In this document: positions 1 through 9,200 of the stretch, in pieces
Layout of the letters: each line of letters begins with the position of its first letter
How positions within the stretch are numbered: the first letter of the stretch is position 1
Source: Brachymonas wangyanguii
GTDB taxonomy: Bacteria; Pseudomonadota; Gammaproteobacteria; Burkholderiales; Burkholderiaceae_C
DNA: 64,000 nt
Reading direction: 5' to 3'
Assembly (NCBI RefSeq): GCF_045055315.1
Contig: NZ_CP173677.1
Coordinates: 1,612,001-1,676,000, forward strand
The notes under the pieces: model-generated
What the model saw: the letters and a program-made list of their open reading frames with translations, nothing else
Databases searched by the model: none
What the model was told of the DNA's origin: nothing
Position numbers and translations under genes: made by a program

Positions 1-207
1 CTTGAGCTTGTTCTGCGAATCCACCGCCGCGCGCGTCTCGCTGAACAGGCGATCGGTATTCACGAAGCCGATGCGGCCCGTCAGCGGCTGTGCCGACAGT
101 GTCGTCGCCACGGCAGTCTGGGACTGCGCTGCCAGCGGTGCGACTACCGCGGCACAGGCCAGCAGCGCACCCGCTGCATGCTTGATAAATGGGCGGATCT
201 TGTTCAT
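1..207 (-). CDS. skp: Periplasmic chaperone Skp/OmpH, N-terminal part (cut by window edge)
   Basis: Only the first 69 codons are present; the gene runs off the left edge. The product starts MNKIRPFIKH, has an Ala-rich hydrophobic signal peptide ending near residue 30, then the OmpH-family start IGFVNTDRLFSE. Skp is a periplasmic trimeric chaperone that carries unfolded outer-membrane proteins to the BAM complex. Its ATG shares one base with the bamA stop (TGATG), so the two are translationally coupled. This bamA-skp order is the usual one in proteobacteria. Identification rests on the short N-terminus plus context. Confidence 0.85.
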   Translation of the reverse strand, partial: MNKIRPFIKHAAGALLACAAVVAPLAAQSQTAVATTLSAQPLTGRIGFVNTDRLFSETRAAVDSQNKLK

Positions 208-2552
208 CAGAATTGCGTACCGATCTGGAATTGGACTTTTTCGAGTTTATCACCGTCGTACTTCTTGACCGGCCAGCCAAACGCCAGGCTCAGCGGGCCC
301 ATCGGCGAGATCCAGCGGATACCGACACCGGCAGAAGCGCGCAGGCTCTTGGCATCCTTGTTCTGCGGCAGGTCGTAGACGGAGCTGTCATCCGCATAGA
401 CGTTACCCACGTCCATGAAGCCGAACATGCGCAGCGTCTTGTCGGTACCGGCGCCCGGGAACGGTGCCACCACTTCCATGTTCACGTTGAACTTCTTGGA
501 GCCGCCCACGGAATAGGTATCACCGTCGAGGTCCACGTTCTTGGGACCCAGCGAGCTTTGTTCGAAGCCGCGCACAGAACTCAGGCCGCCCGAATAGAAG
601 TTCTTGAAGATCGGGAAGCTCTTGCCACCCAGGCTCTTGCCATAGGCCAGATCGGTATTCAGGGCGAAGGTGTACTTCTTGGACAGCGGGTAGAAATACT
701 GGTAGCGATAGGTCGCCAGCGCGTACTTCATGTCACCTGCCGGGCTGACGGCACCAAACAGGCGGTGGTAGCTGCCGGAAGATGGTGCCAGTGCGCTGTC
801 GCGACGGTCACGCGACCAGCCCACCGTCAACGGAATGCCATAGGCCGAGTTGCCGCCGTATTCCTTCTGGAAGTCCTGGTATTCCTTGGGCAGCTCGCGG
901 TTCTGCTGCTTGACCTTGTACTGCTCGAAGCCGGCACCAAAGTACACCGTGTCGTTTTCGGTAAACGGAACGCCAAAGTTCATGTTGGCGTTCATGTGCT
1001 GCATCTTGTAGTCGTAGTAGTTACCGCTCTGGGACTCGTACGGCTCGATATCGCTGTAGCTCAGGCCAAAGGTGCGGGAAATGCCGTCCTTGGTGAAATA
1101 GGGATCAGTAGAGCGCAGTGAGAAGGTGCGGTTGTATTCGCTGTTGGACGCCTCGAAACCCAGCGACTGGCCGGAACCGAAGATGTTGTCCTGCGACACG
1201 CCGACCAGGAAGGAAACGCTGTCCGAGGTGGAATAGCCCAGTCCCAGCTGCAGCGAACCGGTATGCGCTTCCTTGACGTTCAGGTTGATGTCGGCCTGGT
1301 CACTGGTACCCGGTACCGGCTGGGTGCTGACCTGCACGTCAGTGAAGTAACCCAGACGGTCCACGCGAGCGCGCGAGGTCTGGATCTTGTCGGAGCTGTA
1401 CCAGGACGATTCGTACTGACGCAGCTCTCGGCGGATCACCTCGTCACGCGTACGTGCGTTGCCGGAGATGTTGATGTTGCGCACATAGGCGCGATCGCTG
1501 GGTGTGGCCTCCATGATCAGGGCCACCTGCTGGCGCTCGCGGTCCACCTGCGGCACGGCATTGACCTTGGCAAAGGCGTAGCCGTAGTTGCCAAAGTGGT
1601 TTTCCATGGCCTGCACGGTCTCGTCCACATCGTCGATCTTGTAGGCTTCGCCCGGCTTGATCTTGACCAGCGACTGGAATTCATTTTCGCGCTGCAGATA
1701 ATCACCTGCCAGCGACACGCCGGACACCACATAGCGCGGACCTTCGGTCACGTTCATGGTGATGTTGATGCCGGTCTTGTCGGGCGTCAGGGCCACCTGG
1801 GTGGAATCGACCTTGAATTCCAGGTAGCCACGGTTCTTGTAGTAGCGCGTGACGGCCTCGACGTCCTGGTTCAGGCGATCAGACGCATAGCGGTCGGACT
1901 TGGTGTACCAGGACATCCAGTTGCCGGTATCCAGCTGCATCTGGCCTTTCAGGGTGGAATCACTGAAGACCTCGTTGCCGACGAAGTTGATGCTGTCGAT
2001 GCGCGCCGAAGGGCCTTCCTGCACGCTCAGCGTGACGTTGACCTGGTTGCGCTCCAGCGGCGTCATGGTGGTTTCGACTTCCAGGTTGTAGTAGCCACGG
2101 CTCAGGTACATGCGCTTCAGGTCCTGGATCGCCTGGTCTTCTACCGCCTTGCTATAGGGCTGGCCGGAAGCAAAGCCGCTGGCTGCCAGCGCCCCGAGCA
2201 CGGTGTTCTTGTCGAACTGCTTGGCCGAGCTGACGTCAATGGTGTTGATGGTGGGTCGTTCGGTCACCACCACGATCACGTCGCTGCCCTGCGTCTGCAC
2301 CTGCACGTCGTTGAACAGGCCCAGCTGATACAGCGAACGGATGGTGGCCGCACCCTTGTCATCATCATAAGATTCGCCGATACGCACCGGCATCGAGGAG
2401 AACACCGTACCGGCATCGACACGCTGCAGGCCTTGCACCTTGATGTCCTGGATGACAAACGGGTCTACCGCCCAGGCGGCATGGGAAACAAAGGCGAGAC
2501 TGGCAACGGCAGCGGCTGCCGTGCGGCGGAAAGGAAGGGAGTGTCGCTTCAT
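207..2552 (-). CDS. bamA: Outer membrane protein assembly factor BamA
   Basis: Core of the BAM complex, which folds beta-barrel proteins into the outer membrane. The 781-residue product has a signal peptide with a likely cut after AWA at residue 28. About five POTRA repeats follow (residues ~30-430), then a C-terminal Omp85 barrel. The barrel carries the VRGF motif of the loop 6 family signature, and the protein ends in phenylalanine, the usual terminal barrel signal. Length is normal for the family. It lies between rseP (38 bp upstream) and skp (1-base overlap) in one minus-strand run. The ATG at 2552 is the only sensible start because it directly precedes the signal peptide. Confidence 0.97.
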   Translation of the reverse strand: MKRHSLPFRRTAAAAVASLAFVSHAAWAVDPFVIQDIKVQGLQRVDAGTVFSSMPVRIGESYDDDKGAATIRSLYQLGLFNDVQVQTQGSDVIVVVTERPTINTIDVSSAKQFDKNTVLGALAASGFASGQPYSKAVEDQAIQDLKRMYLSRGYYNLEVETTMTPLERNQVNVTLSVQEGPSARIDSINFVGNEVFSDSTLKGQMQLDTGNWMSWYTKSDRYASDRLNQDVEAVTRYYKNRGYLEFKVDSTQVALTPDKTGINITMNVTEGPRYVVSGVSLAGDYLQRENEFQSLVKIKPGEAYKIDDVDETVQAMENHFGNYGYAFAKVNAVPQVDRERQQVALIMEATPSDRAYVRNINISGNARTRDEVIRRELRQYESSWYSSDKIQTSRARVDRLGYFTDVQVSTQPVPGTSDQADINLNVKEAHTGSLQLGLGYSTSDSVSFLVGVSQDNIFGSGQSLGFEASNSEYNRTFSLRSTDPYFTKDGISRTFGLSYSDIEPYESQSGNYYDYKMQHMNANMNFGVPFTENDTVYFGAGFEQYKVKQQNRELPKEYQDFQKEYGGNSAYGIPLTVGWSRDRRDSALAPSSGSYHRLFGAVSPAGDMKYALATYRYQYFYPLSKKYTFALNTDLAYGKSLGGKSFPIFKNFYSGGLSSVRGFEQSSLGPKNVDLDGDTYSVGGSKKFNVNMEVVAPFPGAGTDKTLRMFGFMDVGNVYADDSSVYDLPQNKDAKSLRASAGVGIRWISPMGPLSLAFGWPVKKYDGDKLEKVQFQIGTQF

Positions 2553-2591
2553 GGAATTCGTCAGGTACGGTACTACATTGCTGGCCAGGGC

Positions 2592-3950
2592 TCAGCCTCC
2601 GGCAGTCCAGCGGGACAGATCATTGAACAGGGCCAGGCCCATCAGGCCGAGGAGCAACAGCATGCCCAGTTGTTGCAGGCGCATCGCCCACGCCTCGGAC
2701 ACCGGCTTGCCGGTGACAGATTCCCAGAGATAATACATCAGGTGTCCGCCATCCAGCATCGGGACTGGCAACAAATTGAGTACCCCCAGGCTGACACTGA
2801 CCAGCGCCAGAAAACCCAGGAAACTGGTGATGCCGGCTTGTGCCGATCGCCCGGCAAATTCGGCAATGCTCAGCGGGCCGCTGATATTCTGCAAGGAAGC
2901 CTGGCCGGTGATCATGCGGCCCATCATGCGCAGACTGAACAACGACACCTCCCAGGTGCGCTGCAGGCCATAGGCCAATCCTTCCAGCGGGCCGAGACGG
3001 ATCGTGGTCATGGCCGGCGGTGTTCCCAGATAGGCACCGACCAGGCCAACGCGCTGTTCGCCCTCTTGCCTACTCTCGGGCGTCAGCTCCAGATCCAGCA
3101 ACTGGCCGTCACGGCGCACCTGCCAATGCTGGAGCTGGCCATCGCCATTGGCGCGAATCAGCATGCGCAGCTGCACGGCGTCCAGGATACGCGCCCCGTC
3201 TACCGCCAGCACGGTGTCACCCTGCCGCAGGCCGGCGCTTTCCGCTGCCTTGCCGGGCACGATCTCACCCACGACCGGCGCCATCCAGGGGGCGCCCAGG
3301 CCAATACGCTGCAAGTCTTCCGGGTTGGCCTTGCCCAGACCTGCTTCGGCCAGGGGCAGCACCAACTCGCGTGTCGCGCTGTCCTGCGCCTCACGCACCT
3401 GCAGGCGCAGGTCCTGCTCATCCATGGCCGCCTGCAGCACGGTCCATTGCAGGCGTTGCAGGGACAGCACCGGCTCGGCCTCGGCCGCATCACCGACCTG
3501 TGCCGATACGATTTCCTGGCCACTGCGCAGCCCTGCCTGTTCGGCAATGCTGCCAGCGCCTGGCTGCGCGATCACCGGACTGAACTCCTGCATGCCATGC
3601 CAGGCGATACCGGCATAGAGCAGCGCTGCCAGCAGCAGGTTCGCCGCCGGTCCGGCAGCGACGATCGCCATGCGCCGGCTGACCGGCTGGGTATTGAAGG
3701 CTTGCGAGCGCAACTCGTATGGCACCGGCGCTTCGCGCTCATCCAGCATGCGCACATAACCGCCCAGGGGCAGCCAGGACACGGCAAATTCAGTGCCGTG
3801 CTTGTCGGTACGGCTCCAGATGGTCTTGCCGAAACCGACAGAAAACTTGAGTACCTTGACGCCGCAGGCGCGTGCCACGCGATAGTGGCCATACTCGTGG
3901 ATGGTGATCAGCACTCCCAGCGTGACCAGGAAAGCCAGCAGCGTGGTCAT
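2592..3950 (-). CDS. rseP: Site-2 intramembrane zinc protease RseP
   Basis: Inner-membrane metalloprotease of the regulated intramembrane proteolysis pathway. In the family it cleaves anti-sigma factor RseA and remnant signal peptides. The 452-residue product has the zinc site HEYGH at residues 18-22 in the first membrane helix. Two PDZ segments follow in the middle, and a C-terminal NLLPVPMLDGG motif supplies the third zinc ligand. The N-terminus, including the GFGK motif and PLGGYVRMLDE, matches the family from residue 1. It overlaps dxr by four bases (ATGA), which implies coupled translation in the envelope operon. Confidence 0.96.
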   Translation of the reverse strand: MTTLLAFLVTLGVLITIHEYGHYRVARACGVKVLKFSVGFGKTIWSRTDKHGTEFAVSWLPLGGYVRMLDEREAPVPYELRSQAFNTQPVSRRMAIVAAGPAANLLLAALLYAGIAWHGMQEFSPVIAQPGAGSIAEQAGLRSGQEIVSAQVGDAAEAEPVLSLQRLQWTVLQAAMDEQDLRLQVREAQDSATRELVLPLAEAGLGKANPEDLQRIGLGAPWMAPVVGEIVPGKAAESAGLRQGDTVLAVDGARILDAVQLRMLIRANGDGQLQHWQVRRDGQLLDLELTPESRQEGEQRVGLVGAYLGTPPAMTTIRLGPLEGLAYGLQRTWEVSLFSLRMMGRMITGQASLQNISGPLSIAEFAGRSAQAGITSFLGFLALVSVSLGVLNLLPVPMLDGGHLMYYLWESVTGKPVSEAWAMRLQQLGMLLLLGLMGLALFNDLSRWTAGG

Positions 3951-5155
3951 GGCTGCAGCGCCTCGACCAGGGCTTGTGCCTTCGCGCGGCTCGAGCGATC
4001 CAGCTCCAGCAGGTCCTCCAGGGAATGCGGGCTGGCAAAATGGCTCTGCTGCAGGGTATCGGCATTGACCTGGTGGATCTGGTCAAAGCGGATGCGACCG
4101 TCCAGGAAACTGGCCACCGCCACTTCGTTGGCGGCATTGAGCACTGCCGTGCTGCCGGGCTGGGCGCGCAGCACCTGCCAGACCAGCGGCAAGGCCGGGA
4201 AGCGCTCCGGGTGGCCATGGGCATCGACCGACTCGAAGGTCATCGCGCTTAGATTGGCAAAATCCAGCGTGGCGGCACCACTGGCAATGCGCTGCGGCCA
4301 AGACAGCGCATAGGCAATCGGCACGCGCATGTCGGGCGTGCCCATTTGCGCCACGATGGAGGCATCGTGGAACTGCACCATGGAATGGATGATGCTCTGC
4401 GGATGGATCACCACGCCCATGCGCTCCGGCGGCATGCCGAACAGGTAGTGCGCCTCGATCACCTCGAGCGCCTTGTTCATCATGGTGGCGGAATCGACCG
4501 AAATCTTGCGTCCCATGCTCCAGTTAGGGTGGGCGCAGGCCTGTTCCGGCGTCATCTGGCACAGGCTGGCCGGATCGGCGGTGCGGAACGGGCCACCGGA
4601 TGCCGTCAGGATGATCTTGTCAACGCGCTGCGACCAGCTGGCCGGGTCTTCGGGCAAGGACTGGAAAATGGCGGAATGTTCGCTATCGACCGGCAGCAGC
4701 GTGGCACCGCCCTGCTTCACCGCATCCAGGAACACCTGACCACCCACGACCAGCGCTTCCTTGTTGGCCAGCATCAGGCGCTTGCCAGCGCGCGCAGCGG
4801 CCAGACAGGGCGCCAGCCCGGCCGCACCCACAATGGCCGCCATCACGGCATCGACTTCAGGGTGGCAGGATATATCGACCAGACCCCGCTCACCCGCGAG
4901 CACTTCGGTCTTCAGGCCAGCTTCACGGCAGGCCTGGCGCAGTGTCTGCGCGTGCGATTCGGACGCCATCACGGCATAGCGCGGCTGGTGTGTGCGGCAC
5001 AGCGCCAGCATCTTGTCGACCTGGGTCGCCGCACTCAGCGCAAACACCTGGTACAGCTCCGGATGACGCATGATCACGTCCAGCGTACTGGTGCCGATCG
5101 AGCCCGTGGCGCCCAGTACCGTCACCTGCAGGCGGGAAGAGGAAGAAGCATTCAT
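3947..5155 (-). CDS. dxr: 1-deoxy-D-xylulose 5-phosphate reductoisomerase
   Basis: Second step of the MEP isoprenoid pathway: DXP plus NADPH gives 2-C-methyl-D-erythritol 4-phosphate, using a divalent metal. The product of 402 residues has the N-terminal nucleotide-binding motif GATGSIG, the metal-binding region with VDSEHSAIFQ, and the catalytic-loop segment with ASGGPFR. An upstream in-frame TTG at 5161 would add two residues, but the ATG at 5155 is preferred. The precursor feeds undecaprenyl phosphate, which fits the uppS gene three positions upstream in the operon. Confidence 0.96.
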   Translation of the reverse strand: MNASSSSRLQVTVLGATGSIGTSTLDVIMRHPELYQVFALSAATQVDKMLALCRTHQPRYAVMASESHAQTLRQACREAGLKTEVLAGERGLVDISCHPEVDAVMAAIVGAAGLAPCLAAARAGKRLMLANKEALVVGGQVFLDAVKQGGATLLPVDSEHSAIFQSLPEDPASWSQRVDKIILTASGGPFRTADPASLCQMTPEQACAHPNWSMGRKISVDSATMMNKALEVIEAHYLFGMPPERMGVVIHPQSIIHSMVQFHDASIVAQMGTPDMRVPIAYALSWPQRIASGAATLDFANLSAMTFESVDAHGHPERFPALPLVWQVLRAQPGSTAVLNAANEVAVASFLDGRIRFDQIHQVNADTLQQSHFASPHSLEDLLELDRSSRAKAQALVEALQP

Positions 5156-5170
5156 GCGCAACTCGAGAAA

Positions 5171-6013
5171 TCAGGAAAGCCAGAGCAGCAGCGCCAGCGT
5201 GATCGGCATGACCGGCAGCAAGGCATCGATGCGATCCAATACGCCTCCATGGCCGGGCAGCAACTGGCTGCTGTCTTTCAAGCCGGCACTGCGCTTGATC
5301 AGGGACTCGACCAGATCACCGGTCACGCTCATCACGGTCAGCAGCAGCACGGCCAGCAGCATTATGACGAGATGGCTGCGCGCGGCCAGATCGGCATAGA
5401 CCGTCTGTTCCGGCGTAGTGAACAAGGCGCACGACAAGGCAAACAGCTGCACGAACAGCGCACCGCCGATGGCACCCGCCCAGCTCTTGCCCGGGCTGAT
5501 CGAAGGTGCCAGCTTGCGCTTGCCGAAGGCGCGGCCGCAGAAATAGGCGGCAATATCCGCCACCCAGACCAGTGCCATGGCCGACAGCAGGTACCAGGGG
5601 CCATGCTGTGCCAGCAGTTGCACGATCGCCAGCCAGGTCGCCCACAGCACCAGCAGGCCGGCCGTCATACGCAGCCAGCGCGGAATGCGTTGCCACACCG
5701 GCACGCCGGCACGCAGCAGCCAGGGCGTGCTCAGCAGCCACAACAGGCTGACCAGCGTGATCAGGGCGGTAGAGGCGTTACTTGCCTGCAACTGCCAGCC
5801 GGCCAGGCCCATCAACAGGCAACCGGCTACGGCAAGCAGCGCCCACAGGATATTGGCCATGCCGGAAAAACCGCTCAGGCGCGCCCATTCCCAGCCGGCA
5901 CAGGCAATCGCCAGCGCCATCAGCAGGCTGAAGGCCTGATGGCCGGGGGCAAAAAGTGCTCCCAGCAGGACGATGAGCAGGATGATGGCGGTGATGATGC
6001 GCTGTTTCAGCAT
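5171..6013 (-). CDS. cdsA: Phosphatidate cytidylyltransferase
   Basis: Makes CDP-diacylglycerol from CTP and phosphatidic acid at the inner membrane, the branch point for phospholipid synthesis. The 280-residue product is almost entirely hydrophobic with about eight predicted membrane segments. Near the C-terminus it carries the family signature: a GDLVES segment, KRSAGLKD, and the PGHGGVLDRID block. It lies between uppS (8 bp upstream) and dxr (15 bp downstream) on the minus strand. Confidence 0.95.
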   Translation of the reverse strand: MLKQRIITAIILLIVLLGALFAPGHQAFSLLMALAIACAGWEWARLSGFSGMANILWALLAVAGCLLMGLAGWQLQASNASTALITLVSLLWLLSTPWLLRAGVPVWQRIPRWLRMTAGLLVLWATWLAIVQLLAQHGPWYLLSAMALVWVADIAAYFCGRAFGKRKLAPSISPGKSWAGAIGGALFVQLFALSCALFTTPEQTVYADLAARSHLVIMLLAVLLLTVMSVTGDLVESLIKRSAGLKDSSQLLPGHGGVLDRIDALLPVMPITLALLLWLS

Positions 6014-6021
6014 GCCTCGTC

Positions 6022-6738
6022 CTAGTCGCTGACCTGGGCAGAGGTCTTGCCAAAGCGGCGTTCACGCAGCGTGTAATCCTCAATGGCGGCATCCAGTGCC
6101 GCCGCATCGAAATCGGGCCAGAGGATATCGCTGAAATAGAGTTCGCTGTAGGCGGCTTGCCAGAGCAGGAAATTGCTGATGCGGTACTCGCCACCCGTGC
6201 GGATGATCAGGTCCGGATCGGGCACATGGCTCATGGCCATGGCAGAAGAGAGGTTGTCTTCGGTAAACGGCAGGCCCTGCTGCTGCAGGCGCGCCGCTGC
6301 CTGAGCCATATCCCAGCGACCACCGTAGTTGAAACAGACGTTCAGGATCAGGCGCTGGTTGTTGCGCGTCAGCTCCTCCGCCTGGGTCAGGCCGTCTCGC
6401 AGCTTGCTCTTGAGCGAGTCACGGTCGCCTACCAGGTAGACGCGGACACCCGCCTCGTGCAGCTTGGGCACTTCGCGCGTCAGTGCCATGCCCATCAGGC
6501 TCATCAGGCCACTGACCTCGTCTTCGGGACGATTCCAGTTTTCGGAGGAAAAGGCAAACACCGTCAACACCTGGACACCGCGATCCAGGCAGGCAGCAAC
6601 GCAGCGGCGCAGTGCCGCCAGGCCTTGGCGGTGGCCGACCAGCCGGGGCATGAAGCGCTTGTTCGCCCATCGCCCGTTGCCGTCCATCACGATGGCCACA
6701 TGATGCGGTACGGACGCTTCAGATTCTTGTTTCGACAT
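6022..6738 (-). CDS. uppS: Undecaprenyl diphosphate synthase (cis-prenyltransferase)
   Basis: Condenses isopentenyl diphosphate units onto farnesyl diphosphate to make the C55 carrier for peptidoglycan and LPS. The product of 238 residues has the signature HVAIVMDGNGRWA, with the catalytic Asp at residue 19, then the substrate loop with FAFSSENWNRP. The C-terminal RTGGEYRISNFLLWQ motif binds the homoallylic substrate. Length is standard. It sits downstream of frr and next to cdsA. Confidence 0.96.
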   Translation of the reverse strand: MSKQESEASVPHHVAIVMDGNGRWANKRFMPRLVGHRQGLAALRRCVAACLDRGVQVLTVFAFSSENWNRPEDEVSGLMSLMGMALTREVPKLHEAGVRVYLVGDRDSLKSKLRDGLTQAEELTRNNQRLILNVCFNYGGRWDMAQAAARLQQQGLPFTEDNLSSAMAMSHVPDPDLIIRTGGEYRISNFLLWQAAYSELYFSDILWPDFDAAALDAAIEDYTLRERRFGKTSAQVSD

Positions 6739-6786
6739 ATCTCAGGATTCGGGATGCCGGCCACTTGCGTGGCGGCACCAACAGCC

Positions 6787-7347
6787 TCAAACGGCCATGA
6801 TATCCTGTTCCTTGCTGGTCACCAACTGGTCGATGGTGGTGATTTCCTTGTCGGTGATCTTCTGGATATCCGCTTCGGAACGCTTCTGGTCGTCTTCGGA
6901 AATTTCCTTGTCCTTGACCAGCTTCTTGACCGAATCGTTGGCATCGCGGCGCAGGTTGCGCACGGCGATCTTGGCGTTTTCGCCTTCATGGCGTACCAGC
7001 TTGGTCATTTCCTTGCGGCGCTCTTCGGTCATCGGCGGCATCGGCACGCGGATCAGGTCGCCCATGGATGCCGGGTTCAGGCCCAGGTCGCTTTCACGGA
7101 TCGCCTTCTCGATCTTGGGACCCATGTTCTTTTCCCAGGGCTGCACGCTCAGGGTACGCGCGTCGATCGCGGACACGTTGGCGACCTGGCTCAGCGGCAC
7201 CATCGAGCCATAGTAATCGACCTGCACGTTGTCCAGCAGCGCCGGGTTGGCACGGCCGGTGCGGATCTTGGTCAGGTTGTTCTTGAACGCCTCGATGGAC
7301 TGCTCCATCTTGGTCTGCATGGTTTTCTTGATGTCGGCTACGGACAT
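6787..7347 (-). CDS. frr: Ribosome recycling factor
   Basis: Splits post-termination ribosomes together with EF-G. The product of 186 residues begins MSVADIKKTM, followed by the family segment TKIRTGRANPALLD, and ends with the conserved KEQDIMAV-like tail. The open frame extends ten codons further upstream. The ATG at 7347 was chosen because CCGGAG sits about seven bases before it and the length then matches the family. It follows pyrH directly, as in most bacteria. Confidence 0.96.
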   Translation of the reverse strand: MSVADIKKTMQTKMEQSIEAFKNNLTKIRTGRANPALLDNVQVDYYGSMVPLSQVANVSAIDARTLSVQPWEKNMGPKIEKAIRESDLGLNPASMGDLIRVPMPPMTEERRKEMTKLVRHEGENAKIAVRNLRRDANDSVKKLVKDKEISEDDQKRSEADIQKITDKEITTIDQLVTSKEQDIMAV

Positions 7348-7381
7348 GGGGTTCTCCGGAATCTGTATCTGGGACAAGAGG

Positions 7382-8104
7382 TCAAATATATACCAGTGTG
7401 CCTTCGTCTTCGCCCATCACCACGCGCTTGAGGGCGCCCGGCTTGAAGATGGAGAACACCTTGATCGGCAGCTTCTGGTCACGGCACAGCGCAAAGGCGG
7501 TGGCATCCATGATGCCCAGGCTGCGCGAAATGGCCTCGTCGAAGGTCAGCTTGTCGTAACGCGTGGCGCTCGGGTCCTTCTTCGGATCGGCGGTGTAGAC
7601 ACCGTCCACCTTGGTCGCCTTGAGCACGATTTCAGCGCCGATTTCGGCACCGCGCAACGCCGCAGCGGTATCGGTGGTGAAGAAGGGGTTGCCGGTACCG
7701 GCGGCAAACACCACCACCTTGCCCTCTTCCAGATACTGCAGCGCCTTGGGACGCACATAGGGCTCGACCACCTGGTCGATATTGATGGCCGACATGACGC
7801 GCGCGGTCATGCCGGTGCGGTTCATGGTGTCGGCCAGCGCCAGCGCGTTCATCACCGTGGCCAGCATGCCCATGTAGTCGGCCGTGGCACGGTCCATGCC
7901 GGCAGCGCCGCCCGCCATGCCACGGAAAATGTTGCCACCACCGATGACGATGGCCACCTCCACGCCCAGCCGTGCGACTTCGGCGATTTCGTCTGCCATG
8001 CGGCTGATGGTTTCGCGATTGATGCCGAAGGCATCGTCGCCCATCAGGGCCTCACCGGACAGCTTGAGCAGGACACGTTTGATGGCGGGTTGGGTGGCAG
8101 TCAT
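7382..8104 (-). CDS. pyrH: UMP kinase
   Basis: Phosphorylates UMP to UDP for pyrimidine nucleotide synthesis. The 240-residue product is an amino-acid-kinase-family protein: KLSGEAL at the N-terminus, GGGNIFRG around residue 58, and the nucleotide-binding ADPKKDP segment in the C-terminal third. It lies between tsf and frr. The tsf terminator just upstream suggests that at least part of its transcription starts separately or arises by read-through. Confidence 0.96.
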   Translation of the reverse strand: MTATQPAIKRVLLKLSGEALMGDDAFGINRETISRMADEIAEVARLGVEVAIVIGGGNIFRGMAGGAAGMDRATADYMGMLATVMNALALADTMNRTGMTARVMSAINIDQVVEPYVRPKALQYLEEGKVVVFAAGTGNPFFTTDTAAALRGAEIGAEIVLKATKVDGVYTADPKKDPSATRYDKLTFDEAISRSLGIMDATAFALCRDQKLPIKVFSIFKPGALKRVVMGEDEGTLVYI

Positions 8105-8150
8105 GGCAATCTCCAGGGCGTGGTAGGAACAATCAGGTAGTCGGGTGACG

Positions 8151-8184
8151 AAAAAAAAGCCCCGTACCGGGGTGGCTTCACCCC
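8151..8184 (-). terminator. Rho-independent terminator after tsf
   Basis: On the minus strand, CCCCG-GTA-CGGGG is followed by C and eight T residues, 26 bases downstream of the tsf stop. An overlapping alternative hairpin (GGGGTG-GCTT-CACCCC on the plus-strand reading) covers the same bases. Confidence 0.85.
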
Positions 8185-8209
8185 GATGCGTGGCTTGCAG
8201 GCCAGAAAA

Positions 8210-9097
8210 TCAGCCCTGCTTGGCAGCAGCCATCTGGGCAGCCACTTCAGCAGCAAAGTCGTCGGCCTTCTTCTCGATGCCTTCGCCCACCACGTACAGG
8301 GTGAAACCCTTCACGGTGGTGTTCTTTTCCTTCAGCATCTGCTCGACGGTCTGCTTGTCGTTCTTGACGAAAGGCTGGCTCAGCAGGGCCACTTCCTTCA
8401 GGTACTTCTGCACGGAGCCTTCGACCATCTTGGCCGCGATCTCGGCCGGCTTGCCGGATTCGGCCGCCTTGGCAGCAGCAACGCTGCGCTCTTTCTCGAT
8501 CAGCTCGGCCGGCACGTCAGCGCTGGACAGGGCCACCGGCTTCATGGCCGCCACGTGCATGGCAACGTCCTTGGCGGCGACTTCGTCACCTTCGAACTCG
8601 ACCATCACGCCGATGCGGGTACCGTGCAGGTAGGACACCATCTGGCCACCGGAGAACTGCTGGAAGCGGCGGAAGCTCATGTTTTCGCCGATCTTGCCGA
8701 TCAGGCCCTTGCGCACGTCTTCCAGCGTCGGGCCGAAGCCGTCTTGCTCGTAGGGCAGCGCACCCAAGGCGTCCAGGTCAGCCGGGTTGTGCTTGGTCAC
8801 CAGGTCAGCGGCGGCCTTGACCAGAGCCAGGAAGCTGTCGTTCTTGGTCACGAAGTCGGTTTCGCAGTTGACTTCGATCAGGGAGCCGGCGCCACCTTCG
8901 ATGGTGCTGCCCACGGCGCCTTCAGCCGTGATGCGGGCGGCGGCCTTGCCAGCCTTGCTGCCCAGCTTCACGCGCAGGATCTCTTCAGCCTTGGCCATGT
9001 CGCCGCCAGCTTCGGTCAGGGCCTTCTTGCACTCCATCATGGGGGCGTCGGTCTTGCCACGCAGTTCTGCCACCATGCTTGCGGTAATTGCTGCCAT
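8210..9097 (-). CDS. tsf: Translation elongation factor Ts
   Basis: Nucleotide exchange factor that regenerates EF-Tu-GTP. The product of 295 residues starts MAAITASMVAELRGKTDAPM, then has the family motif MECKKALTEA and the TDFV-containing N-terminal core. The length matches the family. It lies downstream of rpsB, separated by an attenuator hairpin, the classical arrangement that gives less EF-Ts than S2 per transcript. Confidence 0.97.
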   Translation of the reverse strand: MAAITASMVAELRGKTDAPMMECKKALTEAGGDMAKAEEILRVKLGSKAGKAAARITAEGAVGSTIEGGAGSLIEVNCETDFVTKNDSFLALVKAAADLVTKHNPADLDALGALPYEQDGFGPTLEDVRKGLIGKIGENMSFRRFQQFSGGQMVSYLHGTRIGVMVEFEGDEVAAKDVAMHVAAMKPVALSSADVPAELIEKERSVAAAKAAESGKPAEIAAKMVEGSVQKYLKEVALLSQPFVKNDKQTVEQMLKEKNTTVKGFTLYVVGEGIEKKADDFAAEVAAQMAAAKQG

Positions 9098-9137
9098 TGT
9101 CTTTCTCCGTATTCGATTGAAAAGATTTTTCAGTTAC

Positions 9138-9160
9138 GAAAAAGGGGCATGATCGCCCCT
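9138..9160 (-). terminator. Attenuator/terminator hairpin between rpsB and tsf
   Basis: Minus-strand AGGGGC-GATCAT-GCCCCT followed by T residues, 41 bases after the rpsB stop and 41 bases before the tsf start. The position fits partial termination within the rpsB-tsf transcript. Confidence 0.7.
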
Positions 9161-9200
9161 CTTCCTTGGATTATGCCTTGAGGGCAGGCGAAAGCCTGGC

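Noticed and set aside
1263..4313. Open frame of about 1,000 codons antisense to bamA, rseP and dxr
   Set aside because: It crosses three well-identified genes on the other strand and encodes no recognisable domain.
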